Source: Halovenus amylolytica (lineage in GTDB: Archaea > Halobacteriota > Halobacteria > Halobacteriales > Haloarculaceae). From it: a DNA stretch of 64,000 nt. Below, in pieces: positions 46,596 to 54,370 of this stretch (positions are counted from its first letter, which is position 1; each line of letters begins with the position of its first letter). Both the position numbers and the translations under genes were made by a program. Under the pieces are notes generated by a model that was not told the origin of the DNA, ran no database searches, and was given only the letters and a program-made list of their open reading frames with translations. The stretch is from assembly GCA_004015825.1 (NCBI GenBank), contig SAYS01000017.1, positions 1-64,000 on the forward strand, in the 5' to 3' direction.

Positions 46596-46793
46596 TGATA
46601 GAAATATCAAATTTATTTTAATTTTGACCACTATCAGTTCCGTTTTTGGGTTGGCGGCCATACGGTTGAGATTGAGCGACGACTGATGAAAGGTAAACTT
46701 TGCTCACTCGCTGAGGACCTTTCAATATAGCTATCTTGTTGGACTATCTGCCCCAGCAAGGACAAGTATCTCCCACACCGTAGGTGAAATTGA

Positions 46794-48203
46794 ATGCGTA
46801 TCGCCTTCGATGATGGCACTCTCCTGCTCAACGATGTCTCCGATTCTGTCCCGTACGCAGAGTGGGATGAACGGGTTGACGAGTATCGAGCACGGGCACA
46901 GCATTACCGTGATATTCGAGAGTGGGCAAAAGGGACTGATGGACAAGCTACCCTCCACGAATCCACAGCAACTGTCACAGAATTTGAGGACGATGCCCGT
47001 GCTTACTCGGACTTCCACCTCACGCCGTCTGTCGCTATCGAACCACGTGACTACCAACAAGAGGCCCTCTCAGCGTGGCGGGCCAACGACCGCCGTGGGA
47101 GCGTTATCTTCCCAACAGGTAGCGGGAAGACCTTCCTCGCCGTCCAAGCCATTGCTGACGCAGGTGTGAGCTCGCTTATTGTCGTTCCGACTATCGACTT
47201 GATGAATCAGTGGCACGCCACCCTCACCAACGCTTTCAGTGACCAACTTCCTGATGGTATTGGTGTCCTCGGTGGAGGAAATCACGACGTGACCGATATT
47301 ACCGTGACAACGTACGATAGTGCCTACCGCTATATTAACGAGTATGGCGACCAGTTCGGCCTTCTTGTTGTAGACGAGGTACATCACTTGCCAGCCCCAA
47401 CCTACCAGCAAATCCCCGAGATGACGATTGCTCCATATCGACTTGGGCTGACTGCAACGTATGAGCGTGCTGATAGCGAGCACGAAGTGCTTGAAGACCT
47501 TCTCGGAACGGTCGTCTATCGAGAGGAGGTTGACAAACTGGCTGGCGAATACCTCAGTGAGTACGAGACAATTCATCTGCAGGTTGACCTCACAGCCGAG
47601 GAGCGAGAGCGATACAATGAAGAGTACCAGATTTACCGTGACTACGTGGACAGTCACGAGTTTGACCTCTGGAAAGAGCGTGGGTATCAGGAGTTTCTGA
47701 AACGAACCTCCTACGACCCGCAGGGGCGACGAGCCCTCATTGCCAAGCAACGAGCAGAGAAGATTGCTCGTACAGCTGAGAAGAAATTGGATACCCTTGA
47801 CAATCTCCTAAAGCGACACTACGACGACCGTACCATCATCTTCACCGCGAACAACGAGTTCGCGTACGATATTTCTCGGGAGTTCGTTATTCCGTGTATC
47901 ACCCATCAGACAGAGACCGACGAGCGAACGGAAATACTGGAGCAGTTCCGGACAGGAGAATATTCGATGCTTGCTACATCACAAGTGCTAGACGAAGGAA
48001 TAGACGTTCCCTCTGCGAATGTCGGTATCATTCTATCGGGAAGTGCGTCGAAACGCCAGTATGCACAGCGGTTGGGACGCATTCTCCGACCGACTGATGA
48101 GCGTCAACCAGCCCGACTCTATGAGATTATCAGTGAAGATACGATGGAAACATATGTCTCTGAACGGCGACGGCAGGGGGTGGATACGAGTGCTGACAGC
48201 TAA
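46794..48203 (+). CDS. XPB/Rad25-like superfamily 2 helicase
   Basis: 469 aa. EPRDYQQEALSAW, Walker A FPTGSGKT at 106-113, VPTIDLMNQW, DEVHH at 194-198, GLTATYER and the late SASKRQYAQRLGRILRPT are XPB-type motifs; the order and spacing match archaeal XPB. The next gene is a Bax1 nuclease overlapping by 14 bp, the arrangement of the archaeal XPB-Bax1 helicase-nuclease complex. Codon use is closer to the host than that of nearby genes. Confidence 0.9.
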   Translation: MRIAFDDGTLLLNDVSDSVPYAEWDERVDEYRARAQHYRDIREWAKGTDGQATLHESTATVTEFEDDARAYSDFHLTPSVAIEPRDYQQEALSAWRANDRRGSVIFPTGSGKTFLAVQAIADAGVSSLIVVPTIDLMNQWHATLTNAFSDQLPDGIGVLGGGNHDVTDITVTTYDSAYRYINEYGDQFGLLVVDEVHHLPAPTYQQIPEMTIAPYRLGLTATYERADSEHEVLEDLLGTVVYREEVDKLAGEYLSEYETIHLQVDLTAEERERYNEEYQIYRDYVDSHEFDLWKERGYQEFLKRTSYDPQGRRALIAKQRAEKIARTAEKKLDTLDNLLKRHYDDRTIIFTANNEFAYDISREFVIPCITHQTETDERTEILEQFRTGEYSMLATSQVLDEGIDVPSANVGIILSGSASKRQYAQRLGRILRPTDERQPARLYEIISEDTMETYVSERRRQGVDTSADS

Positions 48204-49539
48204 ACTCGCACGCTCACGTACGTCCGAAGATACCATCACCCCGTTGTTCATCGAAACAGACGAACAAAGGTATCGAGAGACCGCTGAGCAACTCATTCAG
48301 ATTTTCGAGGGTCATCTTGGTGAACCGAAGGGTGAACTGGAGGACACCATTGACCAGCTCACTATCGCAGATACAGACTACAAAATCGTGCAGGGGCTGG
48401 CGAAGCTCCTCAAAGATGAGTGTGAGTTCGAGACAATTGCACCAGTCGAGCCACGAGAGATTCGGGAAGAACTGTTCAAGAAGGCCAACGAGTCCTATCC
48501 GATAGTTCGGCAACCGATGCTCGGCGAAGACACGCGCAAGTTGGAGGTCTATAGTGCGGTTGCCGACCGATTGGACATCACACTCGAAGAGTGCTATCGA
48601 GGGATGTACGCTGACTTGGAAGAGAACAAGCGGCTCGTACGATTTGGACACCGTGTTTCTGAGGAGTACGAGGACACAGACGAGACGACAACAACGACCC
48701 GACTCACGGGCGATAGCGAGGAATCCTACGCGGAGGATACCGTCACGGTCGAGTGGCTTCTCACTCGATACAATCTCGCCTTGGCACAGGCTGTCCTGTA
48801 CGATGCAACAGAGATGCAGGTACGGGTCTGGGACTCGTTTGCGACCGTATTTAGCTACGTGAAGCTCTTCGGATTGATGCACCGCATCTATCCAATCGAC
48901 AGCAGTGGGAATCGAGTCCCAAGCACAGATGTGGCTGACGGATACGAAGCCATACTGGACGGGGCAGCGTCGCTGTTCTCGAAGTCACGGAAGTACGGGA
49001 TACGGATGGCGAACTTTTTGCCTGCATTGCCATTGTGTGACCGCTGGGAGATGGAAGCCGACATTCTTGACGACGAGAGTGGCTCAACCAGTCAGACACT
49101 CTCCTTCAAGCTTGACCACTCCGATGGACTGTCCTCGCACTACACAGCGCAGGGGGACTTCGATTCTGACGTTGAGCGGACGCTTGCTCAGAAGTGGGAG
49201 CGGGCGAATACAGACTGGAATCTCATTCGAGAAGATGACGTGCTGGACTTGGGAGCAGAGATAATGCTACCCGATTTCGCTCTCGAACATCCCGACGGTC
49301 GTCGGGCACTGTTCGAGATTGTCGGCTTCTGGACGCCAGAGTATCTTGACGAGAAGTTGGGAAAGATACAGGATGTGGACCGTGACAACCTCATCCTTGC
49401 GGTCTCCGAGCGTCTGGATTGCTCGTCGGAAGACTTCGAGGGGTTAGATGGCCGTGTGCTGTGGTTCAAAACAGGGATGCATGTGTACGATGTCGTAGAA
49501 TTGGCTGAAGAATACGCTATCGAGGTCTCGCCAAGTTAG
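48190..49539 (+). CDS. bax1: Bax1 (DUF790) nuclease partner of XPB
   Basis: 449 aa. The GTG start at 48190 gives MLTAKLARSR, matching the usual Bax1 beginning; the long upstream extension to 48019 lies within XPB and is a shadow. The nuclease part contains EIMLPDFALEHPDGRRALFE followed by GFWTPEYLDEKL, consistent with a PD-(D/E)xK-like core. Bax1 binds XPB and incises DNA during unwinding in nucleotide excision repair. A copy on a defence element may act against invaders. Confidence 0.85.
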   Translation: MLTAKLARSRTSEDTITPLFIETDEQRYRETAEQLIQIFEGHLGEPKGELEDTIDQLTIADTDYKIVQGLAKLLKDECEFETIAPVEPREIREELFKKANESYPIVRQPMLGEDTRKLEVYSAVADRLDITLEECYRGMYADLEENKRLVRFGHRVSEEYEDTDETTTTTRLTGDSEESYAEDTVTVEWLLTRYNLALAQAVLYDATEMQVRVWDSFATVFSYVKLFGLMHRIYPIDSSGNRVPSTDVADGYEAILDGAASLFSKSRKYGIRMANFLPALPLCDRWEMEADILDDESGSTSQTLSFKLDHSDGLSSHYTAQGDFDSDVERTLAQKWERANTDWNLIREDDVLDLGAEIMLPDFALEHPDGRRALFEIVGFWTPEYLDEKLGKIQDVDRDNLILAVSERLDCSSEDFEGLDGRVLWFKTGMHVYDVVELAEEYAIEVSPS

Positions 49540-49859
49540 TAATCCCCGGCCCTATATATAAGATTGATTATAATTACCTTCGTGAGAATAATTGGCGGCC
49601 ACTCTGGTAAGCGGTCGGGTTATAATTCTAAGATTTCGGAACCGGTGGTGTCCGAACTAAATTGAGATTTTAATACGCACTGGGTCGGTCAAAGTGCAGA
49701 GTCTCTCAAAATCAGCCATCCGGAATTGTGCACGGACAAGAACATCCAAACATTCACTTACAGGTTTATTTATATATTTAAATACGCATTTGCATGTGCA
49801 CGTACATGCTCGTTTAAACAGGTCAAAACAGATGCAAAGCCCTTTTCCGGTGTTCTCAA
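49540..49859. other. Intergenic region with box pair, locus 3
   Basis: 320 bp after bax1. Contains TTTATATATTTAAATACGC and the box ACATGCTCGTTTAAAC at 49804-49819, with GCATGT/ACATGC arms just before it. No gene supported. Confidence 0.5.
49766..49819. repeat. Box pair, locus 3
   Basis: ACATGCTCGTTTAAAC at 49804-49819 plus an inverted relative TTTAAATACGCATTTGCATGT at about 49777-49797, with the palindromic GCATGT-gcacgt-ACATGC between them. Same family as 27299 and 45820. Confidence 0.5.
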
Positions 49860-50051
49860 TTACGACTTCAGACCAGAATACCAATGGACACGTACTTGTC
49901 CGTTATCAACGTGTATCTTGTATTCCTCTAGTCCTTCTATCAATGTATGACCTCCACGACCGTAGATATCGCTACTGATATGTTCATCCTGAATATCCGT
50001 CGTAGGTTCTAAATCGTACGGTCGATATACTGATATCGTAGATTTGCTCAC
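49860..50051 (-). CDS. Small hypothetical protein, third of a micro-operon
   Basis: 63 aa, start overlapping the stop of the 110-aa gene by 4 bp. Sequence has DIYGRGGHTLIEGLEEYKIHV, no known motif. The overlap chain with its two neighbours supports that it is translated. Confidence 0.5.
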   Translation of the reverse strand: MSKSTISVYRPYDLEPTTDIQDEHISSDIYGRGGHTLIEGLEEYKIHVDNGQVRVHWYSGLKS

Positions 50052-50380
50052 TCTAAATTACTCGGTTGGACCTGAACCGTATTTTCTCCGTGCGTCGGAA
50101 GTACATCAACCAATTCTGATGAAGCAGCTTTTCCAGAAACAATTTCAGAGGCCGTCCTGCTCGCAAAGACCAAACAAACGCTACTCTCAAACCCTGTAAT
50201 GCCACTTATAGTGTAGTATGGCGTATTCATTTCATCTGTAGCCACATCGTATGCGCTGATGTCCATATCCAAACCTTTCAGAAATTCGAAAACACTCCGT
50301 TCGAGCGTGTGTGGACTGAAATTGGAATCGACACGGAATTCCTCTTCAACGGTACTTTTATTTACAAATTCGACCGTCAT
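50048..50380 (-). CDS. Small hypothetical protein, second of a micro-operon
   Basis: 110 aa: MTVEFVNKSTVEEEFRVDSNF at the start, then VFEFLKGLDMDISAYDVATDE and a beta-rich end (SSVCLVFASRTASEIVSG). Starts inside the last codons of the 46-aa gene and ends inside the start of the 63-aa gene. No family recognised. The three-gene overlap resembles a small regulatory or toxin-antitoxin-like cassette but no known toxin fold is visible. Confidence 0.55.
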   Translation of the reverse strand: MTVEFVNKSTVEEEFRVDSNFSPHTLERSVFEFLKGLDMDISAYDVATDEMNTPYYTISGITGFESSVCLVFASRTASEIVSGKAASSELVDVLPTHGENTVQVQPSNLE

Positions 50381-50517
50381 TCAGAATCACCCGGTACGTA
50401 CATGTAATCGCCATTACGGTCCATCATCCACTGTCCTGTACCGTGTTCTACCATGCGGTCAAACTCTGCAAACTCTTCTTCTGTCATGTTATCACACATG
50501 TATATGTCTCGTGTCAT
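50377..50517 (-). CDS. Micro-protein, first of a three-gene micro-operon
   Basis: 46 aa from ATG at 50515-50517 (or 40 aa from 50499): MTEEEFAEFDRMVEHGTGQW and GDYMYVPGDSE. Acidic, possibly a short helix plus hook. Overlaps the next start by 4 bp. Upstream, the DNA is AT-rich with TATA-like strings, divergent from the lipoprotein gene at 50738. Confidence 0.45.
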   Translation of the reverse strand: MTRDIYMCDNMTEEEFAEFDRMVEHGTGQWMMDRNGDYMYVPGDSE

Positions 50518-50737
50518 GTTATTTGTATGTAAATAATAATATGATAAATGTCTACCGGTATGTGAGTAAATGAAGGTCTCTCGTATAGCTGTCCTGCAGA
50601 CAAGGCGAGTCTTGCGATTATTCGATTGAGAATAAAGACAAAATTCTACATCCACATTCGCTTTGTCACTATTATTCAACACATCTTCTTTTGTATTGAA
50701 ATAAGTAATATGTGTGAGTATACTGTATATATGTAAG

Positions 50738-52594
50738 ATGAAAAGGCGACATTTTGTGCTCTCGACCGTGGCAGTCAGTTCAACAATTACGGCTGGCTGT
50801 CTTGGAGAAGAGACAACACAGAACGAAGATAATGAGCCGGAAGATGAAGATGTAAACGGAAAATATGATATCGAGCAAAATCCGGAACGAGATTCAAATG
50901 AGAGCACCGAAGAGGAATCTGAAGATGCAGACGAAGACGAATATGATACGGACGAATTAGATTCAAATTATGCTTTGATGACAGAATCGATGGATATTAT
51001 TGAAATCAGTCAATCGATGCTTCGCGTTGACTTTATTTCGTTTTTGAAATATATTGGTCCGACAACAGATGTTGGTCTCAAACCTGACGACGCCGAAGAA
51101 GTTAGCGATATCGTGATTAATGTATATGAATCAATTCGAGACGGTGAAGGATGGGAATATGAAGAACCCCCAGAGGCACGTATGCGAAATCAGGGTTACA
51201 GGAGATATAATGTTGAAACAGGAGAATGGGAGATGGATGAATCGCGTGGAGTGTCTGGAGGTGTGTGTTCCCGCCCGAAGATTCAATTTGATAGTGGACA
51301 AAAACGTGTTGCATCAAAAACACTACCCCCCATGGAGGAAAGAGATAGAGAAAATCGTGTTCTAAATGGTGAAGAACAAACAGGAAGCGTCGCAGAGGTG
51401 TTAGAGTTTAACCTTGAGAATCGGCCACCAAAGATGGAACCATTTGCGTATCTCTTTGAAGTCAAAATTCCGGGTGACGAAGCTCTTCCACGAACGGATG
51501 ACCAATACATCACAAGTACACAACAAATCCTGTATGACGGGGAGAGGTTTATTTATCCTGACTGGACAGAAGAACGTCCCCATGATATAATCATGGGCGT
51601 TGATAAACCGAAGTTTGAAAAATATGACCCATCGACGGTCTACGCTACATCTGTGAATAACTTCAATAAAGAACAGTCTTCCGTCTATGGAACAGCGACG
51701 GTTGAACACAAACGCCTCAGTCGATACAGTCATTTGAACAAAGAAAAACATCGAGAAATTCTAGAGACTCGATTTGATATTGACGATGCCGAGAGTGGTG
51801 ATGACTTCCGAGACCACAATGCTCATCCCTTTGATGCGCCCACGTATTTTGATGCGGATATTCTGAATCTGTGGGGTATCGAATATGAAGTGGCAAAAGA
51901 AGAATATATGAATTCAAAGAATGCTGTTGGGCGTGTAGTTGACTTATCTGGTGATTCTTCCGATAACGGAAGAGACCGTATCCAACGTATTTTGGATAAG
52001 CCAGATGTTCTTCATGCCCCGGCTGTTGAGCGTGTCGCACGAAAACTCAATACGGTTTGTGACCAGATTGGAGCGACTTCTGAAGCAGAACGTGTTCGAG
52101 TCGTGGCTGATTTCGTCCAGTATCTCAAGTATGATGCGGGTCAATTCAGTGAATCCGTTAGGACTGGAATTGACTTTTTGGATGCTGATGAATCGTATAA
52201 TAACGGAACCAGTACGCCAACAGAAACGCTTGTCCATAATTATGGAGACTGTGGTGATTACAGCGTTTTGATGTATGCCCTTCTAACGAGTAATTCATTC
52301 GGATACGAGGCATTCATTCCTGTGTATACGATTGGTAGTTCACAGAACACAAATAGTCTGCACACCGGAGTTGCTGTTAACTACGATGAATTACATGTTG
52401 GTTCAGACTGGGAGTCAGCACACGAAAGCGGTGTAAATTACGACCCAATGGAAATCAATGAGGAATATGGGGGTGATTCGTATATTTATATCGAATCTAC
52501 GGCTCCAAATCGTCTTGGGGAAGTCCCATATAATACGAATACAGCACGGATTTTCACACAGAGGATGGATGAACTAATGGCAGATTATGTGTAA
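50738..52594 (+). CDS. Lipoprotein with C-terminal transglutaminase-like domain
   Basis: 618 aa from MKRRHFVLSTVAV (ATG 50738). Signal peptide with lipobox AGC at Cys21, then an acidic low-complexity linker (EDEDVNGKYDIEQNPERDS). The C-terminal 170 residues hold a transglutaminase/cysteine-protease arrangement: Cys505 in YGDCGDYSVLMYALL, His542 in SLHTGVAV and Glu586 in YIYIESTAP. The enzyme would sit outside the cell on a lipid anchor and could cross-link or cleave surface protein. An unusual cargo; it may alter the envelope against competitors or phage, which is inference. Confidence 0.75.
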   Translation: MKRRHFVLSTVAVSSTITAGCLGEETTQNEDNEPEDEDVNGKYDIEQNPERDSNESTEEESEDADEDEYDTDELDSNYALMTESMDIIEISQSMLRVDFISFLKYIGPTTDVGLKPDDAEEVSDIVINVYESIRDGEGWEYEEPPEARMRNQGYRRYNVETGEWEMDESRGVSGGVCSRPKIQFDSGQKRVASKTLPPMEERDRENRVLNGEEQTGSVAEVLEFNLENRPPKMEPFAYLFEVKIPGDEALPRTDDQYITSTQQILYDGERFIYPDWTEERPHDIIMGVDKPKFEKYDPSTVYATSVNNFNKEQSSVYGTATVEHKRLSRYSHLNKEKHREILETRFDIDDAESGDDFRDHNAHPFDAPTYFDADILNLWGIEYEVAKEEYMNSKNAVGRVVDLSGDSSDNGRDRIQRILDKPDVLHAPAVERVARKLNTVCDQIGATSEAERVRVVADFVQYLKYDAGQFSESVRTGIDFLDADESYNNGTSTPTETLVHNYGDCGDYSVLMYALLTSNSFGYEAFIPVYTIGSSQNTNSLHTGVAVNYDELHVGSDWESAHESGVNYDPMEINEEYGGDSYIYIESTAPNRLGEVPYNTNTARIFTQRMDELMADYV

Positions 52595-53453
52595 TCCTGT
52601 CTCTTTTTGAAGTAAATATTACAAATATAAATTTATATTCATATAGCCGTTCAAACGTCAAAATACATATGCAGAAATTCTCTTACAGAAGCTCTCAATT
52701 ACAACCGAATTCTCTATTGGTTACATCTTAAAGTGTTATAGAACAGCTCACAAGGTTGGCAATTGCAGAACTACTGGAGATGAATCACCTGATTAGTACT
52801 ATGCAAGCAAAACAGTATACTGGTTTCAAAAACCGGAAATCAGGAGTGCTGGCCTCAGACACTCCCGAAGGCCCCAACCTCCCGTCGAGGCCGCCAAGTA
52901 TGATATATGTTGACACATAATATAAAAACCACTCGTATTTATCGAATCGAGGGAGTGGAAAACGGATATGTGAACCGTTGTATGACACCCTCGAATCATT
53001 GTTACAATCTATTTTAATTATAATATACACGAGAATAACGCTCCCCCACATGCTTTTTTGAGAGACAAACGACTGCTTGTTATCGGTCACGTTTTGAATC
53101 TGTATCAATATCGAGTATACCTATCACATAATTATTTGAGACCTGCTGAAGCAAGTCTGCTGAATCTATTCTGTGGAGATGTGGAGGTAAGTATTAAAAT
53201 TTCTTGCCTAATACGGACGTGCTATGTCTCGGTGAGCATTTCATATAGTTCGTCACAATTGACTGTACTCACATCACGTTTTTTTGCCACTTCTTTTGCC
53301 TGTTTTGTGAACCGCCACGACCGAGCTATCGTAAACCGACAGGAAAAGCCTCGTATTATATATAAAATTATTTATCTGTGTTAGATTATAGGTTTGTGCC
53401 AAAATCTACCCAAATGTAATCGTGATGTATAACGTTTCAAAGTCTATACTATA
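52595..53453. other. Right-end non-coding region of the element
   Basis: 859 bp, mostly AT-rich, ending at attR. A GC-rich hairpin cluster lies at 52818-52895. Frames at 52785-53108 (minus) and 53058-53384 (plus) overlap each other, have no conserved motif and are not accepted as genes. Confidence 0.5.
52818..52895. ncRNA. GC-rich hairpin cluster, candidate small RNA
   Basis: GGTTT-caa-AAACC at 52822-52834 and a longer stem GGCCTC (52851-52856) with GAGGCC (52887-52892) closing a loop with CCCGAAGGCCCC. It stands out in surrounding AT-rich sequence. Transcription and strand are unknown. Confidence 0.35.
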
Positions 53454-53457
53454 AACA
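53454..53457 (+). repeat. attR core (AACA)
   Basis: Right junction, CTATA-AACA-CCACCGTATC. Host sequence resumes after it as CACCGTATCGTCCTCTTC, encoding HRIVLF. The pair with attL defines the element. Confidence 0.7.
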
Positions 53458-54370
53458 CCACCGTATCGTCCTCTTCTCCGGGCCGACAGGTGTCGGAAAA
53501 ACGACACTGATGAACGCCCATATGCCATTCATCCCCTTCGAAGATCGTCCGATCAGCATCGACGAAGGCTCGCGGGAGGTCCGGCTACCCCACGAGACGG
53601 CACTTTCATTGACGACTCGCGATCACGAGAGCGACCACAAACAGGTCACGATGGCCGACCTCATGACCGAGTGCAACTACCTCAACCCGGATGTCGAGGT
53701 GCTCGCCGAGATCAACACCGAGGCGAGTTTCGAGACTTTCGCCGAATCCATCAACACCGGCCACGGACTGATCGGCACGACGCACGCCTCGGAGATCGAG
53801 TCACTGGTCAACCGCGTCGTCGAGCAGGGACTCCCACCGTATCTGCTTCGCGAGATCGATCTCGTCATCTTCCCCCGCCGGGTCGATGGCGACCGGTACG
53901 TCGGCGAGGTCGTCGAACTCCTCGACGAACACTCGTTCGCTGAACTCGACCGCGACGACGGTTGCGGTGTCGTCCGCAAACAGGGGACACCGATCTACTG
54001 GAACAGGATCGTGGAGCGAACCACCGAGGATGGCTTCGACTTCGCCTACGAGCACCCGGAACTCGGGGACGACGGCAGAACCTGTCACGTGCGGACACTC
54101 GATCACATCGCCACAGTAACCGATCGCTCGCTGGAGGCCGTCGAGGCGGAGTTCCATCGAAAACACCGCTATGTCGAGCACATGGTCCAGGAGGGGATCG
54201 ACGACTTCGAGGAGTTGTTCGATTTGCTGGCCGATCTCCAGACCAACGAGGCTGCGACGGTTGCGCGGCTGAGTCGGCAGGCCGAGGAGGGATCTGCTGG
54301 ACGCGACGGAGACGAATCCGAACCTTCAGACAGCAAACGTGCCGAGGACTCACGCGCTGGAGGTAACTGA
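53458..54370 (+). pseudogene. Type IV pilus/secretion ATPase, C-terminal half
   Basis: Continues the gene begun at 21572: HRIVLFSGPTGVGKTTLMNA holds the Walker A, then VSIDEGSREVRLPHE-like PISIDEGSREVRLPHE, LNPDVEVLAEINTEASF and GLIGTTHASEIESLVNR, the Walker B/His-box region of GspE ATPases. The in-frame stop at 53423 lies in element DNA, and the first ATG (53510) comes after the P-loop, so any product would lack ATP binding. The gene's own stop overlaps the following membrane protein by one base. As integrated it is broken; after excision it would be complete. Confidence 0.92.

Larger units (their letters stand above)
22936..53457 (+). mobile_element. 30,522-bp integrated element carrying an integrase, MCM helicase and defence genes
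   Basis: Bounded by the two halves of one ATPase gene. The DNA is clearly AT-richer than both flanks, has a tyrosine integrase next to the left end, a replicative helicase, a second recombinase and large defence genes. Excision at the shared AACA restores the host frame exactly. No virion, packaging, pilus or conjugation protein was recognised, so it is probably an integrative plasmid-like element or a satellite. A part at 27.6-30.3 kb is GC-richer and chromosome-like, suggesting composite origin. Confidence 0.92.

Noticed and set aside
48019..48189. Upstream extension of Bax1
   Set aside because: It lies completely inside the XPB coding sequence; the GTG at 48190 yields the normal Bax1 N-terminus.
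52785..53384. Two overlapping frames at the right end of the element
   Set aside because: They lie on opposite strands, overlap each other, lack motifs and cover the hairpin cluster and AT-rich DNA.
22936..53457. Split gene as an intein or a trans-spliced protein
   Set aside because: The intervening 30.5 kb contains many genes on both strands and stop codons on both sides; no splicing motifs of inteins are present at the junctions.
22936..53457. Provirus
   Set aside because: No capsid, portal, terminase, spike or packaging gene could be recognised; MCM and integrase also occur in plasmids and other integrative elements.
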